Of a DNA stretch of 64,000 bases, positions 17,384 to 26,353 are shown in pieces. A program made the translations under genes and the position numbers. How positions within the stretch are numbered: the stretch's first letter is position 1; each line of letters begins with the position of its first letter. Source of the DNA: Maritalea porphyrae (GTDB lineage Bacteria; Pseudomonadota; Alphaproteobacteria; Rhizobiales; Devosiaceae); contig NZ_BSNI01000002.1 of NCBI RefSeq assembly GCF_030159895.1, forward strand, positions 1,390,306 through 1,454,305, written 5' to 3'. The notes under the pieces were generated by a model. That model saw nothing but the letters and a program-made list of their open reading frames with translations, was not told the origin of the DNA and did not search any database.

Positions 17384-18750
17384 AAACGATCATTGAACCA
17401 TTTCGAATTAAGTCCGTAGAACCAATTCGCTTCACCACAATGGAGGAGCGCCGCGCACTGGCGAAAGACGCGCACTACAACCTTTTCAGCCTGCATGCGG
17501 ACGATGTGCTGATTGACCTTTTGACAGACAGTGGCACTTCCGCCATGAGTGCCGCGCAGTGGGGCGCCGTAATGAATGGCGATGAAAGCTATGCCGGTTC
17601 GCCTTCATTTGAGCGATTTGAAGGCGCGGTGCGCCATCTCATGGACTTCAAACACATCATACCCACGCATCAGGGCCGGGCCGCAGAGGCTATTTTGTTT
17701 TCGATTTTGGGGGGCGAAGGCAAGAAGGTACCATCGAACACGCACTTCGATACGACGCGTGGAAATATCGAAGCCACAGGCGCCCAAGCCCATGATCTTT
17801 TGATTGCTGAAGGCAAAGACCCAAGCAATCTACACCCTTTTAAAGGCAATATCGATATTGAACGGCTCGACGCTTTTCTCAAAGAGCATGGCGACGCGGT
17901 GCCGTGCGTGATGATCACGGTTACAAATAATGCTGGCGGCGGCCAACCTGTGAGCCTTGCCAATATCCGTGAAACGGCTGCAACGGCCCGCAAATATAAT
18001 TTGCCATTCATCATTGATGGGTGCCGGTTTGCTGAGAATGCCTACTTCATCAAACAGCGAGAGGAAGGGCAGGGCGATAGAGAAATCGCAGACATTGTAC
18101 GCGATATGTTCGAGTTGGCTGATGGCATGACCATGAGCGCCAAGAAAGACGCATTCGCAAATATCGGTGGATGGCTGGCGCTGAACGATGATGAGTTGGC
18201 GCAAAAGGCGCGCAACCGCTTGATCATGACCGAAGGTTTTCCAACTTATGGTGGCTTAGCCGGCCGTGATTTGGACGCGATTGCGCAGGGACTTAGCGAA
18301 ATCGTAGATGAGGAATATCTCAAATACCGGGTTCGTTCTAACGCCTATATTGTCGAGCGGTTAGACGCATTGGGCGTGCCTGTGGTCAAACCGGCTGGCG
18401 GACACGCAGTGTTTGTTGATGCACGCAGTTGGCTCCACCATATCGATCCGTTGCAATTTCCCGGGCAGGCTTTGGCTGTAGCTCTTTATGAAATGGGTGG
18501 TATCCGCGCATGCGAAATTGGCACGGTTATGTTTGGCCGCGCGCCTGATGGCAGTGAAAAACCTGCAGCGATGGATTTGGTGCGGCTTGCGATGCCGCGT
18601 CGCGTATATACCCAATCACATGCCGACTACATTGTTGAGGTCTTTGAGGAGCTAAGTGCCACCAAGGACAAGTTGCCCGGCTATCGAATAACAGAAGAGC
18701 CACAAGCGATGCGGCACTTTACCGCCAAGTTTGCGCCGATCAATGACTAA
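17380..18750 (+). CDS. tnaA: Tryptophanase
   Basis: 456 residues from the ATG at 17380 (GGAG eleven bases upstream). PLP-dependent beta-eliminating lyase with the cofactor Lys in MSAKKDAFANIGG. Two features favour tryptophanase over the close relative tyrosine phenol-lyase: an Asp in FDTTRG (the E. coli TnaA Asp137 position, Thr in the phenol-lyase) and His in MRHFTAKF (TnaA His463, Phe in the phenol-lyase). It also has the CEIGTVMFGR stretch like EIGSFLLGR of TnaA. It splits L-tryptophan to indole, pyruvate and ammonia. No tnaB permease follows. Uncommon in this bacterial group. Confidence 0.88.
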   Translation: MKTIIEPFRIKSVEPIRFTTMEERRALAKDAHYNLFSLHADDVLIDLLTDSGTSAMSAAQWGAVMNGDESYAGSPSFERFEGAVRHLMDFKHIIPTHQGRAAEAILFSILGGEGKKVPSNTHFDTTRGNIEATGAQAHDLLIAEGKDPSNLHPFKGNIDIERLDAFLKEHGDAVPCVMITVTNNAGGGQPVSLANIRETAATARKYNLPFIIDGCRFAENAYFIKQREEGQGDREIADIVRDMFELADGMTMSAKKDAFANIGGWLALNDDELAQKARNRLIMTEGFPTYGGLAGRDLDAIAQGLSEIVDEEYLKYRVRSNAYIVERLDALGVPVVKPAGGHAVFVDARSWLHHIDPLQFPGQALAVALYEMGGIRACEIGTVMFGRAPDGSEKPAAMDLVRLAMPRRVYTQSHADYIVEVFEELSATKDKLPGYRITEEPQAMRHFTAKFAPIND

Positions 18751-18757
18751 GCGGATT

Positions 18758-18781
18758 GGGTTGGGGGCTATCCCTCAACCC
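18758..18781. terminator. Terminator-like hairpin between convergent tnaA and multicopper oxidase
   Basis: GGGTTG ... CAACCC arms with an inner GGG/CCC pair; it contains the stop codon of the oxidase. It lacks a clear T tract, so it may be only a 3'-end protecting hairpin. Confidence 0.35.
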
Positions 18782-20153
18782 TCAAATAACCTGTTAGCCC
18801 AGTTTTCTGGTGCTCAATCACGTGGCAATGAAATGCCCAGTCGCCTTCATTGTCGGCGACCAGGGCCACATCCATCGTTTCGTCTGATAACAAAAGTGCC
18901 GTGTCTGTGAACAATGGCGGCAATGGGCGTTTGTCTGATCTTAACAGCTTAAAGGCCAATCCATGTAAATGAATCGGATGGTCGTTGGGTGTGTTGTTGC
19001 GCAGGCGCAAAATGTAGCTTTTGCCCTTCTTCATTACCGCCAGTGGATCAAGCGGGCCGGGCGTATCGCCCAGCCATGGCTTGCGATTGATCGACCAAAA
19101 CACATAGCCCAGTGAACCACATATGCTTTCAAGCGGTTCGCCTCCATCCGGCGTCCAACCAAAAGTAAAATCTAGAATCTCAGCATTGGTAAGGTCCGGT
19201 TCTTTTACAGGGTTATTCGGCAAGGGTTTCAAATCTGCCATGGATCGACCCAGCGATCTCCCAACGGCGCGAAATGTTGCCATCAATCGGGGACCCGCCA
19301 GCGTGTTGAGTATTAATTTAGCAGTTTCGCCTTCGCGTTCTGGCATGCGAAGCGCAATGTCGGCGCGCTGGCCAGGGCTGAGCAGAACATCCGTTGCCGG
19401 CAAAGGCGCTGGAACAGGGTGGCTGTCCAGAGCAATGACTTGAGCTTGGCCACCGTTAATTTGGTAAGTACCAACCCGGGTGACATCAGTCACGGCCAAC
19501 CGCAATCGCACCAAACTGCCAGAAGTAAGGTCATAAGTCGGCTTTTGCCGCCAATTGACCGTGGAAATGGTGCCGAGCGTGCCGCCTCTAGCAGCAAGCC
19601 GGGGCGTGAATAGCGAGACAAACTGCCCATCATTGCCGAGGCGAAAATCACGAATATTGAGCGGAAGATCTTGATCAAAGCCGACTTCTTCAGGCTCTTC
19701 AACAATCAACATACCGGTCATGCCTCGAGCCATCTGGTCAAGAGTGTTGCAGTGTGGGTGATACCAAAATGTACCTGCGTCTGGCGACCAGATATCGTAT
19801 CTGTGGGTTTCACCCATCGCAATCGGCTTTTGCGTGAGATATGGCACACCATCTTGCGCGTTTTCGTGCCGCAACCCGTGCCAATGCACAATGCTAGCTT
19901 CGCGCAAATTATTGGTCACATCGATAGACAGTTTTTGATGCTGCTTTAGCCGGATGGTCGGTGCAGGCCCGTCTGTGCCAAACCCCATCATTTGATTGGT
20001 GATGTTTTCTGGCACAATTTCGTGCGAGGTGTAGTTCAGAGGTAATTGCAAATCAGCCGACAGGGCTTTATTCGCAAACGCATAAGTTGCAGTGGAGGCG
20101 GCAAGCGTGGCGGAAGTGCCCAGCAAGAATTCGCGGCGAGACATGCCCAGCAT
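18768..20153 (-). CDS. Tat-exported multicopper oxidase
   Basis: 461 residues. A twin-arginine signal begins the protein (SRREFLLG at residues 5-12, then an Ala-rich stretch), so it should fold with copper in the cytoplasm and be exported. All four copper motifs are present: HWHG near residue 93, HPH near 132, HPIHLHG near 395 and HCHVIEHQKTGL near 443, giving the type 1, 2 and 3 sites of a three-domain laccase-like oxidase. The 'HCHVIEHQKTGL' ending resembles the CueO/bilirubin-oxidase-type group. Substrate could be Cu(I), Mn(II) or phenols; no copper-resistance genes lie nearby. Confidence 0.9.
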   Translation of the reverse strand: MLGMSRREFLLGTSATLAASTATYAFANKALSADLQLPLNYTSHEIVPENITNQMMGFGTDGPAPTIRLKQHQKLSIDVTNNLREASIVHWHGLRHENAQDGVPYLTQKPIAMGETHRYDIWSPDAGTFWYHPHCNTLDQMARGMTGMLIVEEPEEVGFDQDLPLNIRDFRLGNDGQFVSLFTPRLAARGGTLGTISTVNWRQKPTYDLTSGSLVRLRLAVTDVTRVGTYQINGGQAQVIALDSHPVPAPLPATDVLLSPGQRADIALRMPEREGETAKLILNTLAGPRLMATFRAVGRSLGRSMADLKPLPNNPVKEPDLTNAEILDFTFGWTPDGGEPLESICGSLGYVFWSINRKPWLGDTPGPLDPLAVMKKGKSYILRLRNNTPNDHPIHLHGLAFKLLRSDKRPLPPLFTDTALLLSDETMDVALVADNEGDWAFHCHVIEHQKTGLTGYLRVEG

Positions 20154-20276
20154 AAATTATGACCCTAATCTGGTTTCACGGCGCGACCTGAAACACATCG
20201 AATTGCTGATGCGAGGCGACACTAACCGAACCGTTGACCGGAGCCAACGGACAAATGGTCACAATTGTAACTTGCG

Positions 20277-21431
20277 TCAAAACAAGCTGAGTTGATCATC
20301 CGTTTGTGCTGGCGGTGAAAACAAATCGGTGCGCAAATGCGGCAAGCGCTTCTTTAGACCATTCTTGTTCATCGACAACTCAAAACGACGCTGCAATTGA
20401 TAAGCATATGGACCTTGGCCGGACATGCGCGAACCATATCTGGGGTCATTATCACGTCCACCGCGCACATCGCGCACCAAATTCAATACATGCCGCAGTT
20501 TGTCAGGGTAGTACCGCAGCAACCATTCTCGGAACAAGTTGCGCACCTCTCCGGGTAAACGCAGCATAATCATGCCAGCGGAAATTGCACCTTGCGCTGC
20601 TGCAGCGTCGAGAATTTTTTCCAGTTCGCTGTCATTGATCGCCGGGATCATTGGTGCGGCCATTACCATGGTCGGGATGCCTGATTGGCTGAGCAGCTCA
20701 ACCGCCTCTAACCGTTTAGACGGCGTGGAAGCGCGTGGCTCCAGTTGACGGCTCAACTTGTGGTCAAGCGTTGTGATTGTCATCGCCACATGGACCAAAT
20801 TGTTTTTGGCCAGTTCTGTCAGCAAATCAAGGTCGCGCACCACAAGCGCAGATTTGGTGACAATGGTCACAGGGTGCTGAAACTCGACAAACACCTCGAG
20901 CAATTGCCGCATGATCTTCTTTTCACGCTCAATCGGTTGATAGGGGTCGGTATTGGTGCCGATGGCAATTGGCTTGGCCACATACTTTTTGCGGCTCAAC
21001 TCTTCGCGGAGCCTTTCAGCCGCATTTACTTTGGCATAGAGCTCGCGCTCAAAATCCAAGCCAGCCGAATGCCCCAAATAAGCGTGTGTTTGACGCGCGA
21101 AACAATAAGAGCAGCCATGTTCGCAACCGCGATAGGGATTGATAGATCGATCAAAATTGAGGTCAGGAGACTCGTTCTTGGTGATGATAGTCTTCGCACG
21201 TTCGTCGCGCACATTTGTTTTAAATGCGTCTAGTGTGTCCAATGACTGCCAACCATCATCAAAGGTTTCGTTCTGAAAAATCTCATAGCGTCCTGAAACA
21301 TTGCTTTGCGCCCCTCGGCCACGATTGCGCCCAGGGTTGACCATTTTATTGGTCAAAATGTCATGATCAGCGCTTTTAGCGATGCGCGCCAGACTGTCTG
21401 GCGGTGGCGGGAATGCAGCGTGAATTGCCAT
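20277..21431 (-). CDS. PA0069/Rv2578c-family radical SAM protein with clamp-binding tail
   Basis: 384 residues. The radical SAM cluster motif is CEHGCSYC at about residues 104-111 (C-X3-C-X2-C), inside the family phrase NPYRGCEHGCSYCFAR; the barrel continues through IGTNTDPYQPIE and TIVTKSALVVRD. The family is related to spore photoproduct lyase (SplB) but has no known reaction. The last five residues, QLSLF (380-384), match the consensus beta-sliding-clamp peptide QL[SD]LF exactly. Its promoter contains a LexA box (next entry). Together these point to a role in DNA repair or damage tolerance; the chemistry is unknown. Confidence 0.88.
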   Translation of the reverse strand: MAIHAAFPPPPDSLARIAKSADHDILTNKMVNPGRNRGRGAQSNVSGRYEIFQNETFDDGWQSLDTLDAFKTNVRDERAKTIITKNESPDLNFDRSINPYRGCEHGCSYCFARQTHAYLGHSAGLDFERELYAKVNAAERLREELSRKKYVAKPIAIGTNTDPYQPIEREKKIMRQLLEVFVEFQHPVTIVTKSALVVRDLDLLTELAKNNLVHVAMTITTLDHKLSRQLEPRASTPSKRLEAVELLSQSGIPTMVMAAPMIPAINDSELEKILDAAAAQGAISAGMIMLRLPGEVRNLFREWLLRYYPDKLRHVLNLVRDVRGGRDNDPRYGSRMSGQGPYAYQLQRRFELSMNKNGLKKRLPHLRTDLFSPPAQTDDQLSLF

Positions 21432-21471
21432 TTTGACCTCGCGATTGAAAGGTTAACAAATCGTTCTAACT

Positions 21472-21501
21472 AAATAGAACAAAATGAGAACAAAAAGTCA
21501 A
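21472..21501 (-). promoter_or_regulatory. SOS promoter with alphaproteobacterial LexA box
   Basis: On the reverse strand, -35 TTGACT (21496-21501), then GTTC-TCATTTT-GTTC (21477-21491), then a weak -10 (TCTATT or CTATTT at 21472-21478). GTTC-N7-GTTC is the direct-repeat LexA site of alphaproteobacteria. It lies about 46 bases before the radical SAM start, overlapping the promoter as expected for repression. Confidence 0.75.
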
Positions 21502-21545
21502 TCAGAATTCGCGACGTCAACGCCAGCACCGGTTAGAACTGGGTT

Positions 21546-22082
21546 CTAGCGACTTGAATATTTCGGCAAGACTTCCAGAAAGTTGCACGGTTTGTGCCGC
21601 GAATCGAGTTGGAAGTTGATCACCCCTTGCCAGCCATCACGGCACGCGCCACGTGAACCGGGCAGGCAGAAAATCAAAGTTTCGCCAGCTAGACCGCCAG
21701 TGGCACGACTTTGAATGGTCGACGTGCCGATTTGTGCGGCAGAATATTGGTGAAATAGAACTGAAAATCCGTCCATGACTTTATCAAACAAAGGCTCTAG
21801 CGCCTCTGGCGTCACGTCGCGTTGTGAAAAACCTGTTCCGCCGGTTGTGATCACCACGTCAATATCGGCATTCGAAATCCATTGCTGCACCCGTTGACGG
21901 ATCAATTGCTTGTCGTCGGTCACGATATCCCGATCCAGCACGTTGTGGCCGCTTTCTTCGATCATCTCTTTCAACAAAGCGCCGGAATCGTCCGTTTCCA
22001 AAGTGCGCGTGTCGGACACGGCAAGCACTGCGAAATTTAGCTTCACCATTTCTTGGGTGTCATCGATCTTAGACTTGAACAT
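21546..22082 (-). CDS. moaB: Molybdenum cofactor biosynthesis protein MoaB
   Basis: 178 residues of the MoaB/Mog fold. The signature VITTGGTGFSQRDVTPEAL (residues about 79-97) includes the Gly-Gly-Thr-Gly loop and the Asp that contacts molybdopterin; LAGETLIFCLPGS near the C-terminus is the second conserved loop. Family members adenylylate molybdopterin before metal insertion. No other moa or moe gene is adjacent; it lies between the radical SAM gene and the uracil glycosylase, transcribed in the same direction as both but with gaps of over 100 bases, so probably separate units. Confidence 0.9.
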   Translation of the reverse strand: MFKSKIDDTQEMVKLNFAVLAVSDTRTLETDDSGALLKEMIEESGHNVLDRDIVTDDKQLIRQRVQQWISNADIDVVITTGGTGFSQRDVTPEALEPLFDKVMDGFSVLFHQYSAAQIGTSTIQSRATGGLAGETLIFCLPGSRGACRDGWQGVINFQLDSRHKPCNFLEVLPKYSSR

Positions 22083-22188
22083 CTAGCTTATTGCTCCGAA
22101 CAAATTACAATTTGCGCGACATTGGCAGCATTGTTGTTGCGCTTCAATGATCTAAAGCAAACAAATCGGCATATTGGCTTGAGAATTT

Positions 22189-23013
22189 TTAAAGCGCCGC
22201 CAGTTTCGATTTAAGGCTTAGAAGGTCTTGCCAGGCCAACGCTTTTTGTGCTGGCTGACGCAGCAAATAGGCAGGGTGAAGTGTGGCAATACCAGCACAC
22301 GAATGAGCGCCCAAAGTGACATCTCGCCATTCGCCGCGCACACGCAAAATGCCTGCGTCTGTTTCAAATATGGTTTTCGCAGCCGGACCGCCCAAAGTGA
22401 CAATGAATTTTGGCGCAACCAGTTCCACTTGGCGAACAAGGAATGGCATGCAAACTGCGGTTTCGGCGGGTGTTGGATTGCGATTTCCCGGCGGTCGCCA
22501 CGGCAAAGTGTTGGCAATAAAAACCTTGTCTCTATCCAAGCTGATGGCGGCAAGCATGCGGTCCAGCAGTTGACCGGAACTGCCAACAAATGGCGTGCCT
22601 TGCATGTCTTCTTCGCGCCCAGGTGCTTCCCCAATCACCATGATTTCGGCTTCCGGGTTCCCATCGGCAAACACCAAGTTTGTCGCTCGATGCTTCAGCG
22701 GACAACCATCAAAGCCTTCCATGGCGGTGCGCAACGCGTCCAAGCTTTCAGCAGCAGCGGCGATTGCTTTGGCTTCGTCCACATTGTGCGTTTCCGGCTG
22801 CATATGGCTTTGCGGTGCGGGCGGACTGTCAGCAGCCGACGCGGTGGGGCTTGTTGGTCTTGTTGCCGCGGTGTTTGCAACAGATTTCTGCATAACCTTG
22901 GGCGCCGCAAATCGATCGACCGGTTCGTCGTCCAATGCGATATCAACGCCCATGGCGCTATACCATTCCAAGGCGGCGCGCATTGCACCTATGTCATTGC
23001 CATTTTGTTGCAT
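22189..23013 (-). CDS. Uracil-DNA glycosylase, family 4/5-like
   Basis: 274 residues. Motif A is GEAPGREEDMQGTPFVG (about residues 129-145), followed by the LPWRPPGNRNPTPAE segment and the C-terminal LHPAYLLRQPAQK motif with the catalytic-pocket His. This is the alphaproteobacterial version of the iron-sulphur UDG, with DGCPLK as the first cluster Cys. It removes uracil arising from cytosine deamination. The first 95 residues form a low-complexity Ala/Pro/Ser-rich extension, a common variable feature. It is divergent from the TPR lipoprotein gene. Confidence 0.88.
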   Translation of the reverse strand: MQQNGNDIGAMRAALEWYSAMGVDIALDDEPVDRFAAPKVMQKSVANTAATRPTSPTASAADSPPAPQSHMQPETHNVDEAKAIAAAAESLDALRTAMEGFDGCPLKHRATNLVFADGNPEAEIMVIGEAPGREEDMQGTPFVGSSGQLLDRMLAAISLDRDKVFIANTLPWRPPGNRNPTPAETAVCMPFLVRQVELVAPKFIVTLGGPAAKTIFETDAGILRVRGEWRDVTLGAHSCAGIATLHPAYLLRQPAQKALAWQDLLSLKSKLAAL

Positions 23014-23182
23014 GGTATCATGCTATCACGCTGAGAGAACCAATGTCATGGAGATGTTTGCCTTCCAACCAAACTGTGAACAAAGTTTTCCGCCTAAATG
23101 GTTGCGCAAGCGCCACAAAATGGCCAATCTCAGGCATAATGAGTACCCAAGCGATTCAGTTGAAAGAAGAAAGCCAGTTCTA

Positions 23183-24889
23183 GTGAACAAGAAATTGAAG
23201 TTGATTCTCGCGTCCTTCGGCGCATCTTTGATGGCGCTTGGCGCGTGCACCGCCTCGGTTGCGCAAGAAATGCCAAACACAGAAGGTTTTCGCGTCGTCC
23301 AAACTTCAACTTCTGGCAGTTTCTTGGCGGGCCGGGGCGCTTATGAAGACCGACGCGCAAAAGTTGCCGCGAATTACTTCGAAGACGCTCTTGATTCAAA
23401 TTGGGACAATTTGGTTCTGCAAGAGCGCGCGTTTAAAGCGCTGTTGGCATCTGGTCAGGTTGAAAAGGCTGAAGCGATTGCGCGGCGCTTGGTCGAAGCG
23501 GCGCCAAACTACGAAGTCGCAAAACTTGTTTTGGGTGCGGTTGCTTTAAAAGAGAGACGCTACAAGTCAGTTGAAAAGGACTTGAGCGGCTCTTCGCTCA
23601 ACACGCTTTATGGCATCACTTCAAATGTCATTCTGGCTTGGAGCTATATTGGCAATGGCAAACCCGAACTTGGCTACCGCACCGTTGAAGCGATTACTCA
23701 AGATGGGTTCAAGAACTTTCTGGTCTTCCAACGCGCATTGATGGCCGACGTGGGCGGCAACAAGCAGATGGCGCGCTCACTATATGAACAGGCTTATGAT
23801 GCAGATCCGTTTGTCTTTTCGATTGTTGAGGCTTATGCGCGGTTCCTCGCAAACAATGGCGAGTTTGATCAATCCCTTGAGGTAATTGAGCGCGTACTTG
23901 AGCGCGGGGTGACCAACATCGAATTGGAGCAATTGGCTCAAAAAGTGCGGGCAAAGAAACGCCCGGGCCGGATGACGGAGAACGCGCAGGAAGGCGCTGC
24001 CGAATTGCTTCGCGGCTTGTCGTCTGCATTATCACGTGAAGGCGCATCAGAGCCGTCTTTGATGCTCGTAAGGGTGGCTGGATATATGAACCCGAAATCG
24101 GTTCAAATCGCTTTTGCGACAGCAGATTTTTTGGAGCGTGCGGAACGTTACGAACAAGCCAACGAGATATATGAAAGCATTCCGCAGTCGTCATTGCACT
24201 ATCATTCGGCGCTGGTTCGCAGTGCAGAAAATTTGCGCGAACTTGAGCGCAGCGCGGAAGCGATAAAGCGATTAAACAACATCGTTGCCATTGAGCCAGA
24301 CAACCTCGTTGCGATAACTGCTCTTGGCGACACGCTCCGGTTCGAAAAACAATATGAAGAGGCTGAAAAGGCATATACGCGCGTATTGGACATGACCGGC
24401 GGCGAGCGCCTGATTGATTGGCATTTATATTATGTGCGCGGCATTGCTTTCGAACGTCAGAAGAAATGGGACCAAGCCGAGGCGGATTTCAAACGAGCGT
24501 TGGCACTTTATCCTGACCAACCGCAGGTTCTAAACTATTTGGGTTATAGCTGGGTTGATCAGGGCATGAACCTAGAGCAAGCACTAGGTATGATTGAAAC
24601 GGCAGTAAGCTTGCGTCCGAATGACGGCTACATTGTTGATAGTCTAGGCTGGGCTTACTACAAACTTGGTCGATATGAAGATGCGGTTGAAACACTTGAA
24701 CGTGCGAACCGACTAACGCCGAGCGATCCAACAATTTCAGATCATTTGGGTGACGCATATTGGCAAGTGGGTCGCAAGCGCGAAGCGGGTTTCCAATGGG
24801 CGAAAGCCAAAGAAATGGACCCAGACGAAGAGTTGCTTGAAAAGTTGGATGCAAAGCTGGCTGAAGGTCTAATCGCCGATGCGGGATAG
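23183..24889 (+). CDS. TPR-repeat lipoprotein
   Basis: 568 residues from the GTG at 23183, chosen because it begins a lipoprotein-type signal (KKLKLILASFGASLMALGAC, Cys about residue 21); a much longer open frame upstream runs antisense to the uracil glycosylase and is not credible. The mature protein consists of tetratricopeptide repeats, clearest between about residues 330 and 545 (for example NYLGYSWVDQG, SLGWAYYKLGRYEDAVETLE, HLGDAYWQVGRKREA). TPR lipoproteins act as envelope scaffolds, often for cell-wall or outer-membrane assembly; the partner is unknown. Six bases separate it from ispE, so the two are probably cotranscribed. Confidence 0.8.
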   Translation: MNKKLKLILASFGASLMALGACTASVAQEMPNTEGFRVVQTSTSGSFLAGRGAYEDRRAKVAANYFEDALDSNWDNLVLQERAFKALLASGQVEKAEAIARRLVEAAPNYEVAKLVLGAVALKERRYKSVEKDLSGSSLNTLYGITSNVILAWSYIGNGKPELGYRTVEAITQDGFKNFLVFQRALMADVGGNKQMARSLYEQAYDADPFVFSIVEAYARFLANNGEFDQSLEVIERVLERGVTNIELEQLAQKVRAKKRPGRMTENAQEGAAELLRGLSSALSREGASEPSLMLVRVAGYMNPKSVQIAFATADFLERAERYEQANEIYESIPQSSLHYHSALVRSAENLRELERSAEAIKRLNNIVAIEPDNLVAITALGDTLRFEKQYEEAEKAYTRVLDMTGGERLIDWHLYYVRGIAFERQKKWDQAEADFKRALALYPDQPQVLNYLGYSWVDQGMNLEQALGMIETAVSLRPNDGYIVDSLGWAYYKLGRYEDAVETLERANRLTPSDPTISDHLGDAYWQVGRKREAGFQWAKAKEMDPDEELLEKLDAKLAEGLIADAG

Positions 24890-24895
24890 CGCACA

Positions 24896-25762
24896 ATGAG
24901 TGTTTGGAGCGAACCTGCGCCTGCGAAAATCAACCTGTCTTTGCATGTTGTCGGCCAAACCGACAAGGGCTATCACCAATTGCAGGGGCTAACGGTTTTC
25001 ACCAAATTGTGTGACGAACTAAGCGCGCAAGAGGCCAAAAAGGATAGCCTTGATATCACCGGTCCATTTGCAAAAGCGCTCGCCGGCGAGCGTTCAAACA
25101 TTATCCTGAAGGCTTTTCAATTGTTTCGGCAACACTGGCCAAATTCGTTGCCCGATGGTTTGCATGTTTCACTAGACAAAATGCTTCCTGTCGCGGCGGG
25201 AATAGGCGGTGGTTCAGCCGATGCTGCTGCAGCGCTTCGTATGGCTGCGCGTATATCGGGGCGCAATGTTGTCATTGGTGAACTGTCGGAAATCGCCTTG
25301 GAACTTGGCGCAGACGTGCCAATGTGCTTGTTTTCAAGAACTTGCTTGATTGGCGGCGTTGGCGAAAAAATTCAAATTGTTGATCCATTTCCAAAATTGC
25401 ATTTGGTGCTTGCAAACCCTGGTGTTGCCGTTCCAACCGCGGAAATATTCCGCAAATTAAAGTCCAAATCAAACCCTGCATTGCCGCCACTTCCAACCGA
25501 AGTTGAGCACAGTGCAGCCCTTGCGCTATGGCTCCAGGATACGCGGAATGATTTGGAGTTGCCGGCTTTTGAAATGGTGCCGCAACTATCTGAACTAACT
25601 AGGGAAATAAACAAGCTGCCTGGTTGCATTTTGTCCCGGATGTCTGGTTCAGGCGCCACTGTTTTTGGTGTATTCGGTGCTGAAACACCTGCCATGTCAG
25701 CGGCTCAACAATTGCACCAATTATTTCCAAACTATTGGGTCGCCCAAACACCCGTTATGTAA
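24896..25762 (+). CDS. ispE: 4-diphosphocytidyl-2-C-methyl-D-erythritol kinase
   Basis: 288 residues of the GHMP kinase family. The N-terminal PAKINLSLHVVG carries the catalytic Lys, the ATP loop is PVAAGIGGGSADAAAALR (about residues 99-116), the catalytic Asp is in LGADVPMCL and the C-terminal MSGSGATVFGVF is GHMP motif 3. It phosphorylates CDP-methylerythritol in the MEP route to isoprenoids. ispH and a polyprenyl diphosphate synthase are also in this window but not in one operon. Located directly after the TPR gene, an arrangement common in Rhizobiales. Confidence 0.94.
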   Translation: MSVWSEPAPAKINLSLHVVGQTDKGYHQLQGLTVFTKLCDELSAQEAKKDSLDITGPFAKALAGERSNIILKAFQLFRQHWPNSLPDGLHVSLDKMLPVAAGIGGGSADAAAALRMAARISGRNVVIGELSEIALELGADVPMCLFSRTCLIGGVGEKIQIVDPFPKLHLVLANPGVAVPTAEIFRKLKSKSNPALPPLPTEVEHSAALALWLQDTRNDLELPAFEMVPQLSELTREINKLPGCILSRMSGSGATVFGVFGAETPAMSAAQQLHQLFPNYWVAQTPVM

Positions 25763-25879
25763 ACTGCAGAAGTAAAACTGCTTAACACTTTAATAGTTAC
25801 ACTTTTATCTGACCTTTCGACAAATTCTCAAAACCCATGTGCCACACTTTAACTTCGATGAAAGTGAGTGGGTATTGCT

Positions 25880-26353
25880 ATGATATCTAATGAGAACATG
25901 TTGCAGCCGTTCCAAATCATCTACGCCAGCCTAGCTAACCGCCGACTGACGCAGGACGAGATTCGCGACTTGCTGCATATCGCTAGAAAAAACAATCAAA
26001 GTGTCGATGTGGGGGGCATGCTTGTCTATCATGACAATTGTTTCCTGCAAGTTCTGGAAGGGCCGCGCATCGCAGTAGAAGCCATCTACATGCGCGTAAA
26101 AACTGACCCGCGACACCGCAATGTGAAACTGCTTCTGCGCTGCGGCATAAGCGAAACGGAATTTGGCGATTGGTCAATGGCCTATGTCGACACTGACGGC
26201 AAAAACAAGGGCCTGAAGGGTTATGTCGACTATCTAGATCAGCTCGACAAGCAAATTGTCAGCGACTCGCAAGCGATGCGTGTGCTTAGTCGGTTCAAAA
26301 AAGGTGACTGGCGAGATCTGGTGCTCGAAGAAGTGGCGGACAAGAGCGCTTAA
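25880..26353 (+). CDS. BLUF-domain blue-light sensor
   Basis: 157 residues from the ATG at 25880 (a GTG at 25868 is an alternative). The BLUF domain covers about residues 10-105 and keeps all photocycle residues: Tyr15 (IIYAS), Asn39 (RKNNQS), Gln57 (FLQVLEGP) and Trp98/Met100 (DWSM), with spacings identical to those of AppA. It binds FAD non-covalently and shifts its hydrogen bonds on blue light. After it comes a 50-residue helical cap and no output domain, so it must act by protein-protein contact. Nothing nearby suggests the partner. It overlaps the convergent prenyl synthase by four bases. Confidence 0.92.
   Translation: MISNENMLQPFQIIYASLANRRLTQDEIRDLLHIARKNNQSVDVGGMLVYHDNCFLQVLEGPRIAVEAIYMRVKTDPRHRNVKLLLRCGISETEFGDWSMAYVDTDGKNKGLKGYVDYLDQLDKQIVSDSQAMRVLSRFKKGDWRDLVLEEVADKSA

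Noticed and set aside
17380-18750. Tyrosine phenol-lyase as an alternative to tryptophanase
   Set aside because: The Asp in FDTTRG and the His in MRHFTAK match tryptophanase; the phenol-lyase has Thr and Phe there.
22228-23034. 268-codon forward frame across the uracil glycosylase gene, and the N-terminal extension of the TPR gene frame (22595-23182)
   Set aside because: Both run antisense to the well-supported uracil-DNA glycosylase and carry no domain or signal; the TPR gene begins credibly at its lipoprotein signal at 23183.
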